Assembly (NCBI RefSeq): GCF_900168255.1
Contig: NZ_LT799838.1
Span: 3,245,149-3,309,148 of the forward strand
Direction of reading: 5' to 3'
Length of the DNA: 64,000 nucleotides
Source of the DNA: Psychrobacter sp. DAB_AL43B
GTDB lineage: Bacteria; Pseudomonadota; Gammaproteobacteria; Pseudomonadales; Moraxellaceae
The position numbers and the translations under genes are program-made. This document shows, one piece after another, positions 9,463-17,742 of the stretch. Position 1 is the stretch's first letter; every line of letters begins with the position of its first letter. The notes under the pieces are model-generated. The model saw only the letters and a list, made by a program, of their open reading frames with translations, was not told the origin of the DNA and did not search any database.

Positions 9463-10622
9463 TGGTTAGCGTAAAACCATTACCCGTTGCTACGCCTCTT
9501 TTAGATGATGAAAGCATAAACTCATGGTTACTACGGGTATCCTTAAATCAAGGCTGCGACCTTTCTACCATTCTTTTTTATCACTGGTCTAAATACAATT
9601 TGCGTCATCATGATTTTGATAAAGGCTTTAATCATATTAATAAGCAGATACATCAAGATATGGCTGTACTTGCTCAGACTAATCTTGATTTTTTTGATAA
9701 TAGAAGCTTGATACAGTTCAATGAAGATATTGGATTAGAGTATCGATCAAATATTAGCCTTACTTGGGTGTTACCTATTCCCAAGTTTCATTCTAAAACG
9801 ATGGTAGGCCATCAATATTGCGCTCAATGTATGCAAGAGGACAAAAACGCATATTTGAGATTAAAGTGGCGATTTAGTTGGATTGTTTACTGTGAACAGC
9901 ACTTAAAACCACTACAAAATTCGTGTTCTAGCTGTGGACTGCCGTATCAACCACATCTGATTAAAGCTAATCATCGATTTATCAATAGATGTCCTCATTG
10001 CCGAGAAAAGCTAAGCGCTGAAAAAGCAAATCAAGTTTTATGTGCAGATGCTTATGAGTTTCAATTAAAGGCTGAACAAGTATTGAGCGCTAATCAAGCA
10101 GTAGTTTTTGGGCATTCAATAGCCTCTGGTGACTGGTTTGAGCTTATATTATTTTTCATCAACCTAATAAGAAAAAGTACTTTGAAAAAAGATTTAATTT
10201 ATAAAAACTTAGTAGAAACCCTTGATGTAGGCATTGACGGTTTTGAGCTAAGCAAAACTAGAACGGGACTGAAATTTGATTACTTATCCCATGGGGAAAG
10301 AGTAATGCTTATTGCCTACGCCAACCAGATGCTCAAAATTACATTTGATGACTGGCTATTAGCTTGTAGGAAAAACAATTTAACGCAAAATAGCTTCCGG
10401 TTGGGTAAGCGACCCATCATACCGCAAGCCTTTTTACCTATCTACAAAGAGCTTCCCTCAGTCGTAAAGCGTCAAATTAAAGGAAGTAGGGTATCCGCTA
10501 AACCTAAATCAGCAAGGGCAGTCAATACTTCTTGGGAAAGGATGCAGTTACGAATTGAGAAGTTGAAAATATATGATAAAGCAAAACCCAACAAGAGAGC
10601 CAGAAGAGCTACTAAGTCATAA
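9459..10622 (+). CDS. tniQ: TniQ/TnsD-family target-selection protein
   Basis: 387 residues. The N-terminal TniQ domain opens with LPVATPLLDDESINSWLLRVSLNQGC, and the zinc-binding part holds HQYCAQCMQED, YCEQHLKPLQNSCSSCG and NRCPHCREKL (about 121-187). The C-terminal domain (about 225-387) would read DNA at the attachment site. Tn7 TnsD is about 508 residues, so this is a short version, like TniD of AbaR islands. By context it probably directs insertion into comM. It overlaps the next gene by 50 bp. Confidence 0.9.
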   Translation: MMVSVKPLPVATPLLDDESINSWLLRVSLNQGCDLSTILFYHWSKYNLRHHDFDKGFNHINKQIHQDMAVLAQTNLDFFDNRSLIQFNEDIGLEYRSNISLTWVLPIPKFHSKTMVGHQYCAQCMQEDKNAYLRLKWRFSWIVYCEQHLKPLQNSCSSCGLPYQPHLIKANHRFINRCPHCREKLSAEKANQVLCADAYEFQLKAEQVLSANQAVVFGHSIASGDWFELILFFINLIRKSTLKKDLIYKNLVETLDVGIDGFELSKTRTGLKFDYLSHGERVMLIAYANQMLKITFDDWLLACRKNNLTQNSFRLGKRPIIPQAFLPIYKELPSVVKRQIKGSRVSAKPKSARAVNTSWERMQLRIEKLKIYDKAKPNKRARRATKS

Positions 10623-11454
10623 TATCTATCAAAGCTATGCTGATTTTAGTGAATTCCTTCGTAGTCGGACGGGCAAAAGAAACTTCGTTGCTCCTGCATA
10701 CAGGTTTCTTGAGTTTTTCAAAGAGTGTGATCTACAATGGGGCAAGATACCTTCTTATGAGATTATAACTTACACCTTTGATGATCATTTTGTCCAAAAA
10801 AACATGCCTGTACTTGGATGGCTTTTAAAAACCCATCAAATCTGTGTCGATAATACAACAGAACAAATTATTATTTCACAAGCGGCTATCCAAGAGATGT
10901 TCGTAGCCTTTGATGACGATCCTCCAAGTATATTGCAAGAATACTTGTGTTTCTTGAATAAAAGACAGAAGCGTCGTCAGAGCAAGCCAAGCTCTGTTAG
11001 AACGGTTTTTCAACCTATGATCAGTTTATACTACTACTATGGTTTACACGGCTCACAAACGCCTTCACAAGCTCAAATAGATAGATATTTGACCATGAAT
11101 AAGGGTCAAATATCAGCTATGGTTTGTTTTGTTCAATACTTAAACACTAATCGTCAATTTAATCTCATTTGTAAACGGGTGTCTAAGCAAATACCAGTTA
11201 GACCAGCTTATAAAATAGTTGGAGATAAGGATCGGCAAAAATTTGAAAGGCGATTTATAGCGCTAGCCATGCTAACCGATCCGTTAAACGATAAGGAAAA
11301 GATCCAATGGATCAATTATGGTATTAGGTATTTCCATAGATTTTTCATCAGTATAAAAACCCTATCAGATATAGATATCAAGCCATGTGATGAGTATGAG
11401 AATCTAATGCTAGTTCAATACGATAATAAAAAATTTGCATTACCTAAATTTTAG
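10573..11454 (+). CDS. TniE-like protein of the transposition operon
   Basis: 293 residues, fifth gene of the transposition operon and in the position of tniE in AbaR backbones. Two stretches (about 15-55 and 130-190, with SVRTVFQPMISLYYYYG) look like the four-helix SAM-like DNA-binding unit found at the N-terminus of tyrosine recombinases. No R-H-R-Y catalytic set is visible. It starts inside tniQ, and the 50-bp overlap suggests coupled expression. The position suggests a second target-site or accessory factor. That function is inference only. Confidence 0.65.
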   Translation: MIKQNPTREPEELLSHNIYQSYADFSEFLRSRTGKRNFVAPAYRFLEFFKECDLQWGKIPSYEIITYTFDDHFVQKNMPVLGWLLKTHQICVDNTTEQIIISQAAIQEMFVAFDDDPPSILQEYLCFLNKRQKRRQSKPSSVRTVFQPMISLYYYYGLHGSQTPSQAQIDRYLTMNKGQISAMVCFVQYLNTNRQFNLICKRVSKQIPVRPAYKIVGDKDRQKFERRFIALAMLTDPLNDKEKIQWINYGIRYFHRFFISIKTLSDIDIKPCDEYENLMLVQYDNKKFALPKF

Positions 11455-11618
11455 TTAACTTTCAATAACTTGAATATGAGAGATTGCATAAAAGCACTTA
11501 TTCAACGTTCAATACTAAAGTTTACATATATAATATGTGTTTTTATTGAACAAATATAGAGTTTCTATTGTAGAAGACAACTCGCCTCCGCTAGAAATTC
11601 TTATGAAAGGGCTTATTT

Positions 11619-11894
11619 ATGAAAAGATTAATCTTAGCAACAGTAATATCTTTCTTTGCAATGTCGTCAAATGGCACTGTTACTACTACTGATAATCCAT
11701 TTTATAATGCCGCTGAGGTTAATCATCCTCTATTTGCTAAGGGTGCTGGTGGATCGCAATGTAAAGGTTTACCGCGTGTTTGTGGTCAGATGGTTAGTTG
11801 TGAACAAGCCAAGCAAGCGCTCAAATGCGGTAATACCAGATTAGACCGTGATAAAGATGGCGTACCTTGTGAATCTATCTGTCCGGGCGGTTAA
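11619..11894 (+). CDS. Secreted Excalibur-domain protein
   Basis: 91 residues. An N-terminal signal peptide (KRLILATVISFFAMSSNG) is followed by a Cys-rich C-terminal Excalibur domain: CKGLPRVCGQM, SCEQAKQALKCGN, then the Ca-binding-type DRDKDGVPCESIC loop. Excalibur domains occur in extracellular or periplasmic proteins and resemble half an EF-hand. A good ribosome-binding site (GAAAGG) precedes the ATG. First cargo gene after the transposition module; its role in the element is unknown. A broken paralogue follows at once. Confidence 0.8.
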   Translation: MKRLILATVISFFAMSSNGTVTTTDNPFYNAAEVNHPLFAKGAGGSQCKGLPRVCGQMVSCEQAKQALKCGNTRLDRDKDGVPCESICPGG

Positions 11895-11896
11895 AT

Positions 11897-12170
11897 ATGA
11901 ACTTATTTATTAAAGGTTTATGTATAACTATCACTATTTCCTTAGTGTGAAGTGGGGGTTATGACGAACTTCTTCCTGATTCTTCTAGCATCGTTGGAAG
12001 TAGCTCAGGCTCTAACAATAGCGATAGTAATGAAAATGACAGTGATAACGCCGTTTCATTAAAAAAACTTGTAGTCGAATGTCATCATATATGGAGGCCA
12101 ATCGGCAGCTTAGCTGTGGTAATTGTATGCAAGTAATAAAATTTCATACTGAATTACTCGCAACTCTTTG
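11897..12170 (+). pseudogene. Decayed Excalibur lipoprotein
   Basis: From ATG 11897 the frame gives an N-terminal signal (MNLFIKGLCITITISLV), then an in-frame TGA exactly where a lipobox Cys would stand. The same frame continues as SGGYDELLPDSS plus a Ser/Asn/Asp-rich linker. At a run of seven A (12061-12067) the sense reading shifts by one base into KKTCSRMSSYMEANRQLSCGN, which resembles the Excalibur domain of the gene just upstream, and stops at 12170 before the Ca-loop. I read this as a lipoprotein gene killed by a nonsense codon, a frameshift and 3' truncation. Confidence 0.6.
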
Positions 12171-12218
12171 ATTTTACAGACTCATAAAGAGGGCGTAAAA
12201 ATAAAGTTTCATACTTGC

Positions 12219-12443
12219 TCACTCACGAATAGAGGTGTAGAGCATAGTTATATGAGTAATTCTTTCACTTTTTGGGAGCTGCGAAACCATGTGACCTATG
12301 CTAGTGATACGGGCCGTACCTTGTGTTTCGGTTTTGACAGTATCCCCTACCGAAAACGCACCAAATGGCGTAGAACTAATATACTTATTATTGGCGCGTC
12401 TGTCGTCTGATTCGTAAACTTCCAATATATACTCTGTAGACAT
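12219..12443 (-). CDS. Small hypothetical protein, 74 residues
   Basis: Family not recognised with certainty. The composition is protein-like: YILEVYESDDRRANNKYISS, then FSVGDTVKTETQGTARITSIGH, reminiscent of a small beta-barrel. The ATG at 12443 has a clear GAGGAA site 7 bp upstream. An overlapping rightward frame at 12168-12410 lacks a ribosome-binding site and looks like its shadow. It is a single gene between the broken Excalibur gene and the Ntn-hydrolase operon. Confidence 0.6.
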   Translation of the reverse strand: MSTEYILEVYESDDRRANNKYISSTPFGAFSVGDTVKTETQGTARITSIGHMVSQLPKSERITHITMLYTSIRE

Positions 12444-12674
12444 AATTTTTCCTCTGGTTAATGTGTCTTACTTTTCTAAAAAAATAAAATACTTTTCAGT
12501 ATGATACTTTAATACTTAGTATAAATCCTTATTACTCTCTCACAGTAATACCGCCATTGATAGTGATAAAGACTGTATCCCTTGTGAAGCGTTGTGTTCA
12601 AATTAAAATACTTGCAGTCAACCCGTTGAACACTCTACGATTCTGATCAGCCTACTTACCACTATCTCTTTACT

Positions 12675-12707
12675 AAAAAAAACCAGAAACTCTAGTTTCT
12701 GGTTTTT
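12675..12707 (-). terminator. Terminator of the Ntn-hydrolase operon
   Basis: CCAGAAAC/GTTTCTGG stem with a TCTA loop, flanked by A- and T-tracts on both sides. It lies 28 bp past the stop of the leftward gene 12735-12971. Confidence 0.88.
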
Positions 12708-12734
12708 ACATTGTCACTGATTATTTGCAAACTT

Positions 12735-12971
12735 TTAAGCCTCAACTTTCTCTTCGCTGAGGAGTCCTTTATTTATTAAACTTTGTTTAAATCTAGCTGA
12801 TGCTTTACTAGCTATATGGTCTGAAATACGCTCACGATTTTTATAAATATCACTGTACATCTCTTCTTCAGTTAATTTATCTTTTCCAAGAAGAAATACA
12901 TCTTTATTCTTTCTTACCGTGTTGTAAGTGTTACTATCAAACGCAAATGGAAATTCAGTTTTGTTTAACAT
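12735..12971 (-). CDS. Small partner gene of the Ntn-hydrolase
   Basis: 78 residues, unknown family, no membrane segment or signal. It is charged and helical in character: a basic and acidic centre (KDKLTEEEMYSDIYKNRERISDHI), then ASARFKQSLINKGLL. The ATG follows a strong AAGGAG site 7 bp upstream. It lies 36 bp behind the proteasome-like gene and just before the terminator, so the two are probably one transcript. It may be a substrate, adaptor or regulator of that protein. This is inference from position. Confidence 0.6.
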   Translation of the reverse strand: MLNKTEFPFAFDSNTYNTVRKNKDVFLLGKDKLTEEEMYSDIYKNRERISDHIASKASARFKQSLINKGLLSEEKVEA

Positions 12972-13007
12972 GGTATATCTCCTTATTGGAATAATTGCAG
13001 CAACTCA

Positions 13008-14375
13008 CTAATCAAAGTAATTTTGAAAGAAATGTTGATTGAGCTTATCTTCAAAATAATGTTTTCGCTTTTTCCAAATAAAGCCATCGCCTTTACTAAT
13101 AATTGCTACATCAATCGCACCACCAACACTTTCCAATGAGGACGTAGTTCGTCTTTTCAGAAATGTTAGATAGATCAAACTCTCTGCAAGTTCCGCTAAA
13201 TCTTCCTTAGATAGAAATCTTAAAGCTTGTAAAGTTGGTTGTATATGGGAGTTATGTAGAACAGATTCTATATTATTTTGCATCGATACCATAATACTTT
13301 CTTTAAACTCTTGCTTTAAAGTTTCTAGAAGCCCCTCATCAACTTCTCCCTCTGTATTCGCAATAATTGTATCGTTATAAGTATCTAAAGTACTCGATAG
13401 TGACTTATATAATGAATCATTGACAACATTATACACCTCAGGGTTCATGCCTCGAATAAAAGTATTCATTACATCAGTCTGTGCAAACGGAACAAGGTCG
13501 CAGTGATGTTCATCACTAATTGAGATATCACCAGTAACACTGTAACGAAGGTTCCCACTGACCACTCCATCCGTCTGGATAGAATATAGAGCTGGATATA
13601 ATTGTTCATTACCGTAGCCTACAAAAACTAATCCTGTAAAGCCTAACAAAAAGCAATTAGATGATAAAATACTAATGAACAAATCAGCAATTTTTGCTCT
13701 TAATCCTTCAATATTATCTGAATGTAGTAGTAATGGAGTACTATTTATAAATACATCATCAATAATTTCATAGATAAAATCCTCATTACTCTGCTTAAAA
13801 CTTTTTAGATCCACCTCATCTAGACCTTCTATCTTATCTAAGGCATTGAAAATTAAGATATCTTGATCAACTATACTTTCTAGTATAGCTGCTACTTTTT
13901 TCACGCTGTCGATTTTCTCAGATGGTATATCTTCATACGAATCTAAATCTTGTAATACTAACAAAGTGTCATAATCACCCTGATCTAATAGTTGGTTTCC
14001 TACATCATTTATAATTTTATTGACTATGATCTGTAACTTCGTTGTAAGAAAAGCTTTTTCTTTTTTTCTAAAGTTCAATAATTCATTTTTTATAAGAAAT
14101 TTCCTGAAATCATCGCTGTACTCTTTAACAGTTCTGAATGATCTTTTCTTTAAACTTTTTCTATACAACTTGATGATTAGCTCCCAAGGCGTATAAAGAA
14201 ACTCTGCATTGTTAAAGATCATGATCGCAACTGGATGGTGTTTTGATAAAGTGAAGACTTTGTTAGCTGTATTAAAAACCTTGCTAGTTGATTTATCACC
14301 ATTAGTAATTGTCGCAGCACTATCTGCGGCTAATGCCATACCTGTCTTATTTAAGATCGCTACAACTGCTGTCAT
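13008..14375 (-). CDS. Proteasome/HslV-like Ntn-hydrolase candidate
   Basis: 455 residues. Removal of Met would leave Thr as residue 1, and the next 40 residues follow the HslV/proteasome beta pattern: T-A-V-V-A-I-L-N-K-T-G-M-A-L-A-A-D, with Asp at mature position 17 and a KVF...ANKVFTL stretch whose Lys38 could be the catalytic lysine. HPVAIMIFNNAEF then matches the following beta strands. The protein is about 2.5 times longer than HslV. The extra C-terminal 250 residues are helical, acidic and unassigned. I infer an N-terminal nucleophile hydrolase, perhaps a peptidase. First gene of a two-gene leftward operon. Confidence 0.6.
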   Translation of the reverse strand: MTAVVAILNKTGMALAADSAATITNGDKSTSKVFNTANKVFTLSKHHPVAIMIFNNAEFLYTPWELIIKLYRKSLKKRSFRTVKEYSDDFRKFLIKNELLNFRKKEKAFLTTKLQIIVNKIINDVGNQLLDQGDYDTLLVLQDLDSYEDIPSEKIDSVKKVAAILESIVDQDILIFNALDKIEGLDEVDLKSFKQSNEDFIYEIIDDVFINSTPLLLHSDNIEGLRAKIADLFISILSSNCFLLGFTGLVFVGYGNEQLYPALYSIQTDGVVSGNLRYSVTGDISISDEHHCDLVPFAQTDVMNTFIRGMNPEVYNVVNDSLYKSLSSTLDTYNDTIIANTEGEVDEGLLETLKQEFKESIMVSMQNNIESVLHNSHIQPTLQALRFLSKEDLAELAESLIYLTFLKRRTTSSLESVGGAIDVAIISKGDGFIWKKRKHYFEDKLNQHFFQNYFD

Positions 14376-14540
14376 ATAATTCTCTTTGGTTTAAAAGCTC
14401 AAATACTCAAAATACAAACAAAACCTGATTTGCTTCATTTATCTGTTTTATAATCTATATATACGGCATTAAATCTATATCAATCAATGGCTTAATATAC
14501 TAAGCATACACTTTTCCCTATTAATATTTATATCTCAAAA

Positions 14541-16118
14541 CTATTTTTTTAATGTTAGATTATCCATATCACCTATAGCTTCTATAAAACTCTGATCATG
14601 AGATACCAAGATAATTGCACCTGTATAGTCGTGTAATGCTTGCTGGAGCAAGTTTTTTGATTCTATATCTAAATGGTTGTCAGGTTCATCTAGTAGCAGT
14701 AAGGCTGGAGCAGTAGGACCACAAAACAAGCATGCAAGGGCTACTTTTAATTGTTCGCCACCGCTTAATGTATTGACTGGCTTGATTGCAGCATCTCCCT
14801 TAATTCTCAGTTGCGCCAATCGAGTTCGATATAAATCTTCTGTCCAACCAGACGCTTGCTGACGAAAATTATCTAATGCGGACAGATCTTTATCGAGAAA
14901 AGAAAAATGCTGATCCATAAGGCGATAGGACTGAGTAACTGCTATTTCACCTCGCAACGCTTCAAGCTGACCTGATATTACTTTTAGTAAAGTGGATTTG
15001 CCACTACCATTCTTACCAGTAATGGCAATGCGTTCGCCCTTATTCACGATCAAACTCAATGGAGTTGCCATGCCAAAAGGTAAGACAACATCAGATAGAT
15101 GCAGCAGTGGATTACTGGTAACTTCGGGAGTAGCCGTTACGATGGCAAGCGGTTCTATAATCTCTAATTGAGCCTTAGCACTAGCTGCTTGTCCGCTAGC
15201 ATTTTGTATTCGATCATCGTGTAGCTTCGCTTTACGTGATTGAGTAGCCTCTGAGCGCCCTAACTCACGGTCTAGAATAATTTTACTTTGATTGCTATCT
15301 TTACGTTTATTTTTACCGCGACTTTGGCGCTGTTCGGTCTTCTCTTGAGCAGCCTGCTGTTCTCGCTTGGCTTGCTGTAGTTCTTTTTTTGCCTGATCAG
15401 CACTTCTTTGCGCACCTAAAAGTAGCTGTTCTTGACTCTCTAGCCAATCATGCCAACCACCACGACTTATTGAAATCCCCATACTCGTTAATTCATAAAC
15501 GATCTGTACTTGTTCTAATAAAATGGGATCATGTGACACTAATAAAACACCGCCATTAAAACTCTCTAGCCATTGAGCTAACCACACGCGACCATCCTGA
15601 TCTAAATGGTTGCTAGGCTCATCAAGTATTAAAAACTTACATCCTTGCCTTTTTAATGCTAACAGTTTTAAACGTGTCTGCTCACCACCGCTAAGTGACT
15701 TAAATGGACGCTTAAGAACATCTAGTGATAGCTCACCTTCTGCCAATAAGGCGTCTGTTTCAGCTTCCCAGTTCCACTTACCGTCCATAAAACTAAAATC
15801 TTCCGGTGTACCTTCACCATTGAGAATACGTGAGCTTACTCGTTGTATCTCACTAACACCTAAAACATCACCTGCGGTTCCTACTATTTCAGTTTCTCCC
15901 TGAGCCAAGTAGCCTATTTTGCAAAAGCGTTGTACAACACCCTCACTAGGCTGCAACCTATCTGCTAGTATTGCTGCTAAACAGGATTTTCCTACTCCGT
16001 TTCTGCCAATTAACGCATGTAACTCATTAGTCAAAAAAATATCAATTTCTGAAAATAAAGGCAATGATGATTCAGGAAAAACTAAACTTAACTGTCTTGC
16101 TTCTATTAGGTTTTGCAT
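14541..16118 (-). CDS. ABC-F family ATPase
   Basis: 525 residues with two ABC ATPase domains and no membrane segments, the ABC-F arrangement of ribosome-acting proteins. The first domain has GRNGVGKS, LSGGEQTRLKLLAL and FLILDEPSNHLD. The second has GKNGSGKST, LSGGEQLKVALACL and LLLLDEPDNHLDIES. Between them is a long charged coiled-coil linker (about 235-315, rich in K, Q and E). ABC-F proteins either aid translation or give resistance to ribosome-targeting antibiotics; which applies cannot be told here. ATG 16118 is preferred over an in-frame start at 16190 because AGAGGG precedes it. Fourth gene of a leftward operon with three membrane proteins. Confidence 0.85.
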   Translation of the reverse strand: MQNLIEARQLSLVFPESSLPLFSEIDIFLTNELHALIGRNGVGKSCLAAILADRLQPSEGVVQRFCKIGYLAQGETEIVGTAGDVLGVSEIQRVSSRILNGEGTPEDFSFMDGKWNWEAETDALLAEGELSLDVLKRPFKSLSGGEQTRLKLLALKRQGCKFLILDEPSNHLDQDGRVWLAQWLESFNGGVLLVSHDPILLEQVQIVYELTSMGISISRGGWHDWLESQEQLLLGAQRSADQAKKELQQAKREQQAAQEKTEQRQSRGKNKRKDSNQSKIILDRELGRSEATQSRKAKLHDDRIQNASGQAASAKAQLEIIEPLAIVTATPEVTSNPLLHLSDVVLPFGMATPLSLIVNKGERIAITGKNGSGKSTLLKVISGQLEALRGEIAVTQSYRLMDQHFSFLDKDLSALDNFRQQASGWTEDLYRTRLAQLRIKGDAAIKPVNTLSGGEQLKVALACLFCGPTAPALLLLDEPDNHLDIESKNLLQQALHDYTGAIILVSHDQSFIEAIGDMDNLTLKK

Positions 16119-16138
16119 AAACCCTCTTTTAAAACGTA

Positions 16139-16690
16139 TTACATTAGCCAAATAAATACAATCCAAGCTCCAATAGATGCTAAAAAGCAAAGTAGACTAG
16201 CTCTTTTACAATATGAGAATATGCGAAAGTTGCTAGAAGGAATAATGGACTCGTACCTATTAGCTCCTTCTAAAAGTAAGTATAAACGTTGAATACTTAG
16301 TTTATCAGCTAAATCTCTTTCACTTCTTATATCGGCATACAAATAAACAGCTCCAAAGATAATACCCAAGGCATTAGCGATAATGGCTACTTTGAATAGA
16401 AATAACTGATTACTCTGTATGAACAGCAGGGAACTGTCAAGTGCTGGGGACATTCTAGTAATTTGAGACACTATGACTGAGAATACTCCAGAAGCGATAA
16501 CAATAAGCCACTTCATCCATTCATAATCTTTTTCATTAGCAGTATTGTGCTTCTCTGCAAGCGCTCGGCCTATTTCATCTAGTGTAGGTTTCAAAGCTTC
16601 ATGACGATTATAAAAATCTACCGTGATTCCCTCTTTATCTAGTTTGTTATTGAACCTCCTTTGAAGAGCCTTCAACTCTCGCTTACTCAT
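16139..16690 (-). CDS. Membrane protein, three predicted TM segments
   Basis: 183 residues, family not recognised. A charged cytoplasmic-type N-terminus (about 1-58) is followed by hydrophobic segments near 60-80 (WLIVIASGVFSVIVSQI), 95-118 and 163-183. A helical linker (YADIRSERDLADKLSIQRLYLL) lies between the second and third. The start codon overlaps the stop of the 80-residue gene upstream, and the stop is 20 bp before the ABC-F start. It could form a membrane complex with its two small neighbours. Confidence 0.65.
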   Translation of the reverse strand: MSKRELKALQRRFNNKLDKEGITVDFYNRHEALKPTLDEIGRALAEKHNTANEKDYEWMKWLIVIASGVFSVIVSQITRMSPALDSSLLFIQSNQLFLFKVAIIANALGIIFGAVYLYADIRSERDLADKLSIQRLYLLLEGANRYESIIPSSNFRIFSYCKRASLLCFLASIGAWIVFIWLM

Positions 16691-16932
16691 CAGCTCGTTA
16701 CTCGCTTAATTGTCCAATGCAAAACTAATACCCCTAATAAAAGCAGGTAGCCAAACAACCAGTATCCTTGTAATGTATCAATAACAACTAAAGGCGCTTG
16801 ATTAATACCAACACTACCAGTTGTATTAGAAATATGGTTTTCAGCAATAAAGCTCAACGCAAAGTATCCGATTAAGGCAAAAAAAGTAAATATTATTGAT
16901 AATTTTAAGAATTTTTCGTCGATTTTACGCAT
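16690..16932 (-). CDS. Small membrane protein, two TM segments
   Basis: 80 residues, unknown family. Hydrophobic spans are at about 10-30 (LSIIFTFFALIGYFALSFI) and 53-74 (GYWLFGYLLLLGVLVLHW), with a short extracytoplasmic loop rich in N, T and G. The end overlaps the next gene (TGATG) and the start is 3 bp from the stop of the preceding one, so the three membrane genes are tightly coupled. Confidence 0.6.
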   Translation of the reverse strand: MRKIDEKFLKLSIIFTFFALIGYFALSFIAENHISNTTGSVGINQAPLVVIDTLQGYWLFGYLLLLGVLVLHWTIKRVTS

Positions 16933-16935
16933 AGC

Positions 16936-17286
16936 TTACTTTTCCGTAATTAGCTTTTCTTTGAACATTAGTATGAACCCAAAGCTAAATATGAGACAGC
17001 CTAGACCAGCTACCAGTTGCTCTGACACAGTTGTTTGATGCTCCCAGTCATACGCTATGATGATTATCAGGATAGATATAACCCAAGATATAGTCGCAAC
17101 TAAAGCAAATAATATTCTATTACTTGGCAGAAAGTTAGTAGACTGTAACCATTTAGGTTTCAAACACAGCCAGAAAGCCACAAGTGGGATTGCTAGCATG
17201 GGGAATACTAGGAAAACAGCTATATAATTGTTCATTCTAATCTCATAAGTTGTTAGAGTACTTTTATAGTTTATGAAATCCCACAT
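16936..17286 (-). CDS. Small membrane protein, three TM segments
   Basis: Up to 116 residues, unknown family. Hydrophobic spans follow MNNYIAVFLVFPMLAIPLVAF, then LFALVATISWVISILIIIIAY and VAGLGCLIFSFGFILMF. The ATG at 17235 (GAGAT just upstream) would remove a polar 17-residue leader and may be the true start. First gene of the leftward operon ending with the ABC-F protein. Confidence 0.55.
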   Translation of the reverse strand: MWDFINYKSTLTTYEIRMNNYIAVFLVFPMLAIPLVAFWLCLKPKWLQSTNFLPSNRILFALVATISWVISILIIIIAYDWEHQTTVSEQLVAGLGCLIFSFGFILMFKEKLITEK

Positions 17287-17423
17287 GCAGCATGGGTCAA
17301 CCCATTACCACAGAAAAACTTAATTTCAGTACCTTTTCCTATTTTAGTGACATAATAATTAAAGTACTATAGTCTAGTTATTTTTTAAAGTATATTCTAA
17401 CCTTATTTGACAGGAGCAAACTA

Positions 17424-17729
17424 ATGGCTGTCTACGTAGATTTTGCAAATATAAGTTTTAGGCAAGATAAGTGGTGTCACTTGCTGGCCGACAGTCTTGA
17501 TGAGCTGCATGACTTTGCTTTGCTTATTAATGTAGACAAACGATGGTTTCATAAAAATGCCAGTTATCCTCATTATGATATTACTGTCAGAACCAGAGAA
17601 ATAGCTATCAGTAGAGGAGCTTTACCATCAAATAGAAAAAAAATAATTGAATGTGCAAAAAAGTTAAAAGCTGAGCTTGAATACAATCGCTCTTTAACCC
17701 TGAATACGAATCAAATGAGCTTATTTTAA
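17424..17729 (+). CDS. DUF4031 family protein
   Basis: 101 residues with the DUF4031 layout: MAVYVDFA at the start, CHLLADSLDELHDFA, WFHKNASYPHYDIT and REIAISRGALPSNRK. The family has no established function and often accompanies phage or nucleotide-metabolism genes. The conserved D, C-H, H and Y residues suggest an enzyme or nucleotide-binding fold. AGGAG precedes the ATG. First gene of a tight three-gene operon: 13 bp to the thymidylate-synthase homologue. It likely acts in the same pathway. Confidence 0.8.
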   Translation: MAVYVDFANISFRQDKWCHLLADSLDELHDFALLINVDKRWFHKNASYPHYDITVRTREIAISRGALPSNRKKIIECAKKLKAELEYNRSLTLNTNQMSLF

Positions 17730-17742
17730 GTAAGGTGTTAAG

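Noticed and set aside
5752..11454. A CRISPR-associated Tn7-like system
   Set aside because: No repeat-spacer array and no cas gene is present in the element; targeting is more simply explained by TniQ and comM.
12168..12410. 80-codon rightward open frame within the transposon
   Set aside because: It lacks a ribosome-binding site and overlaps the leftward 74-residue gene, which has a clear GAGGAA site and better composition.
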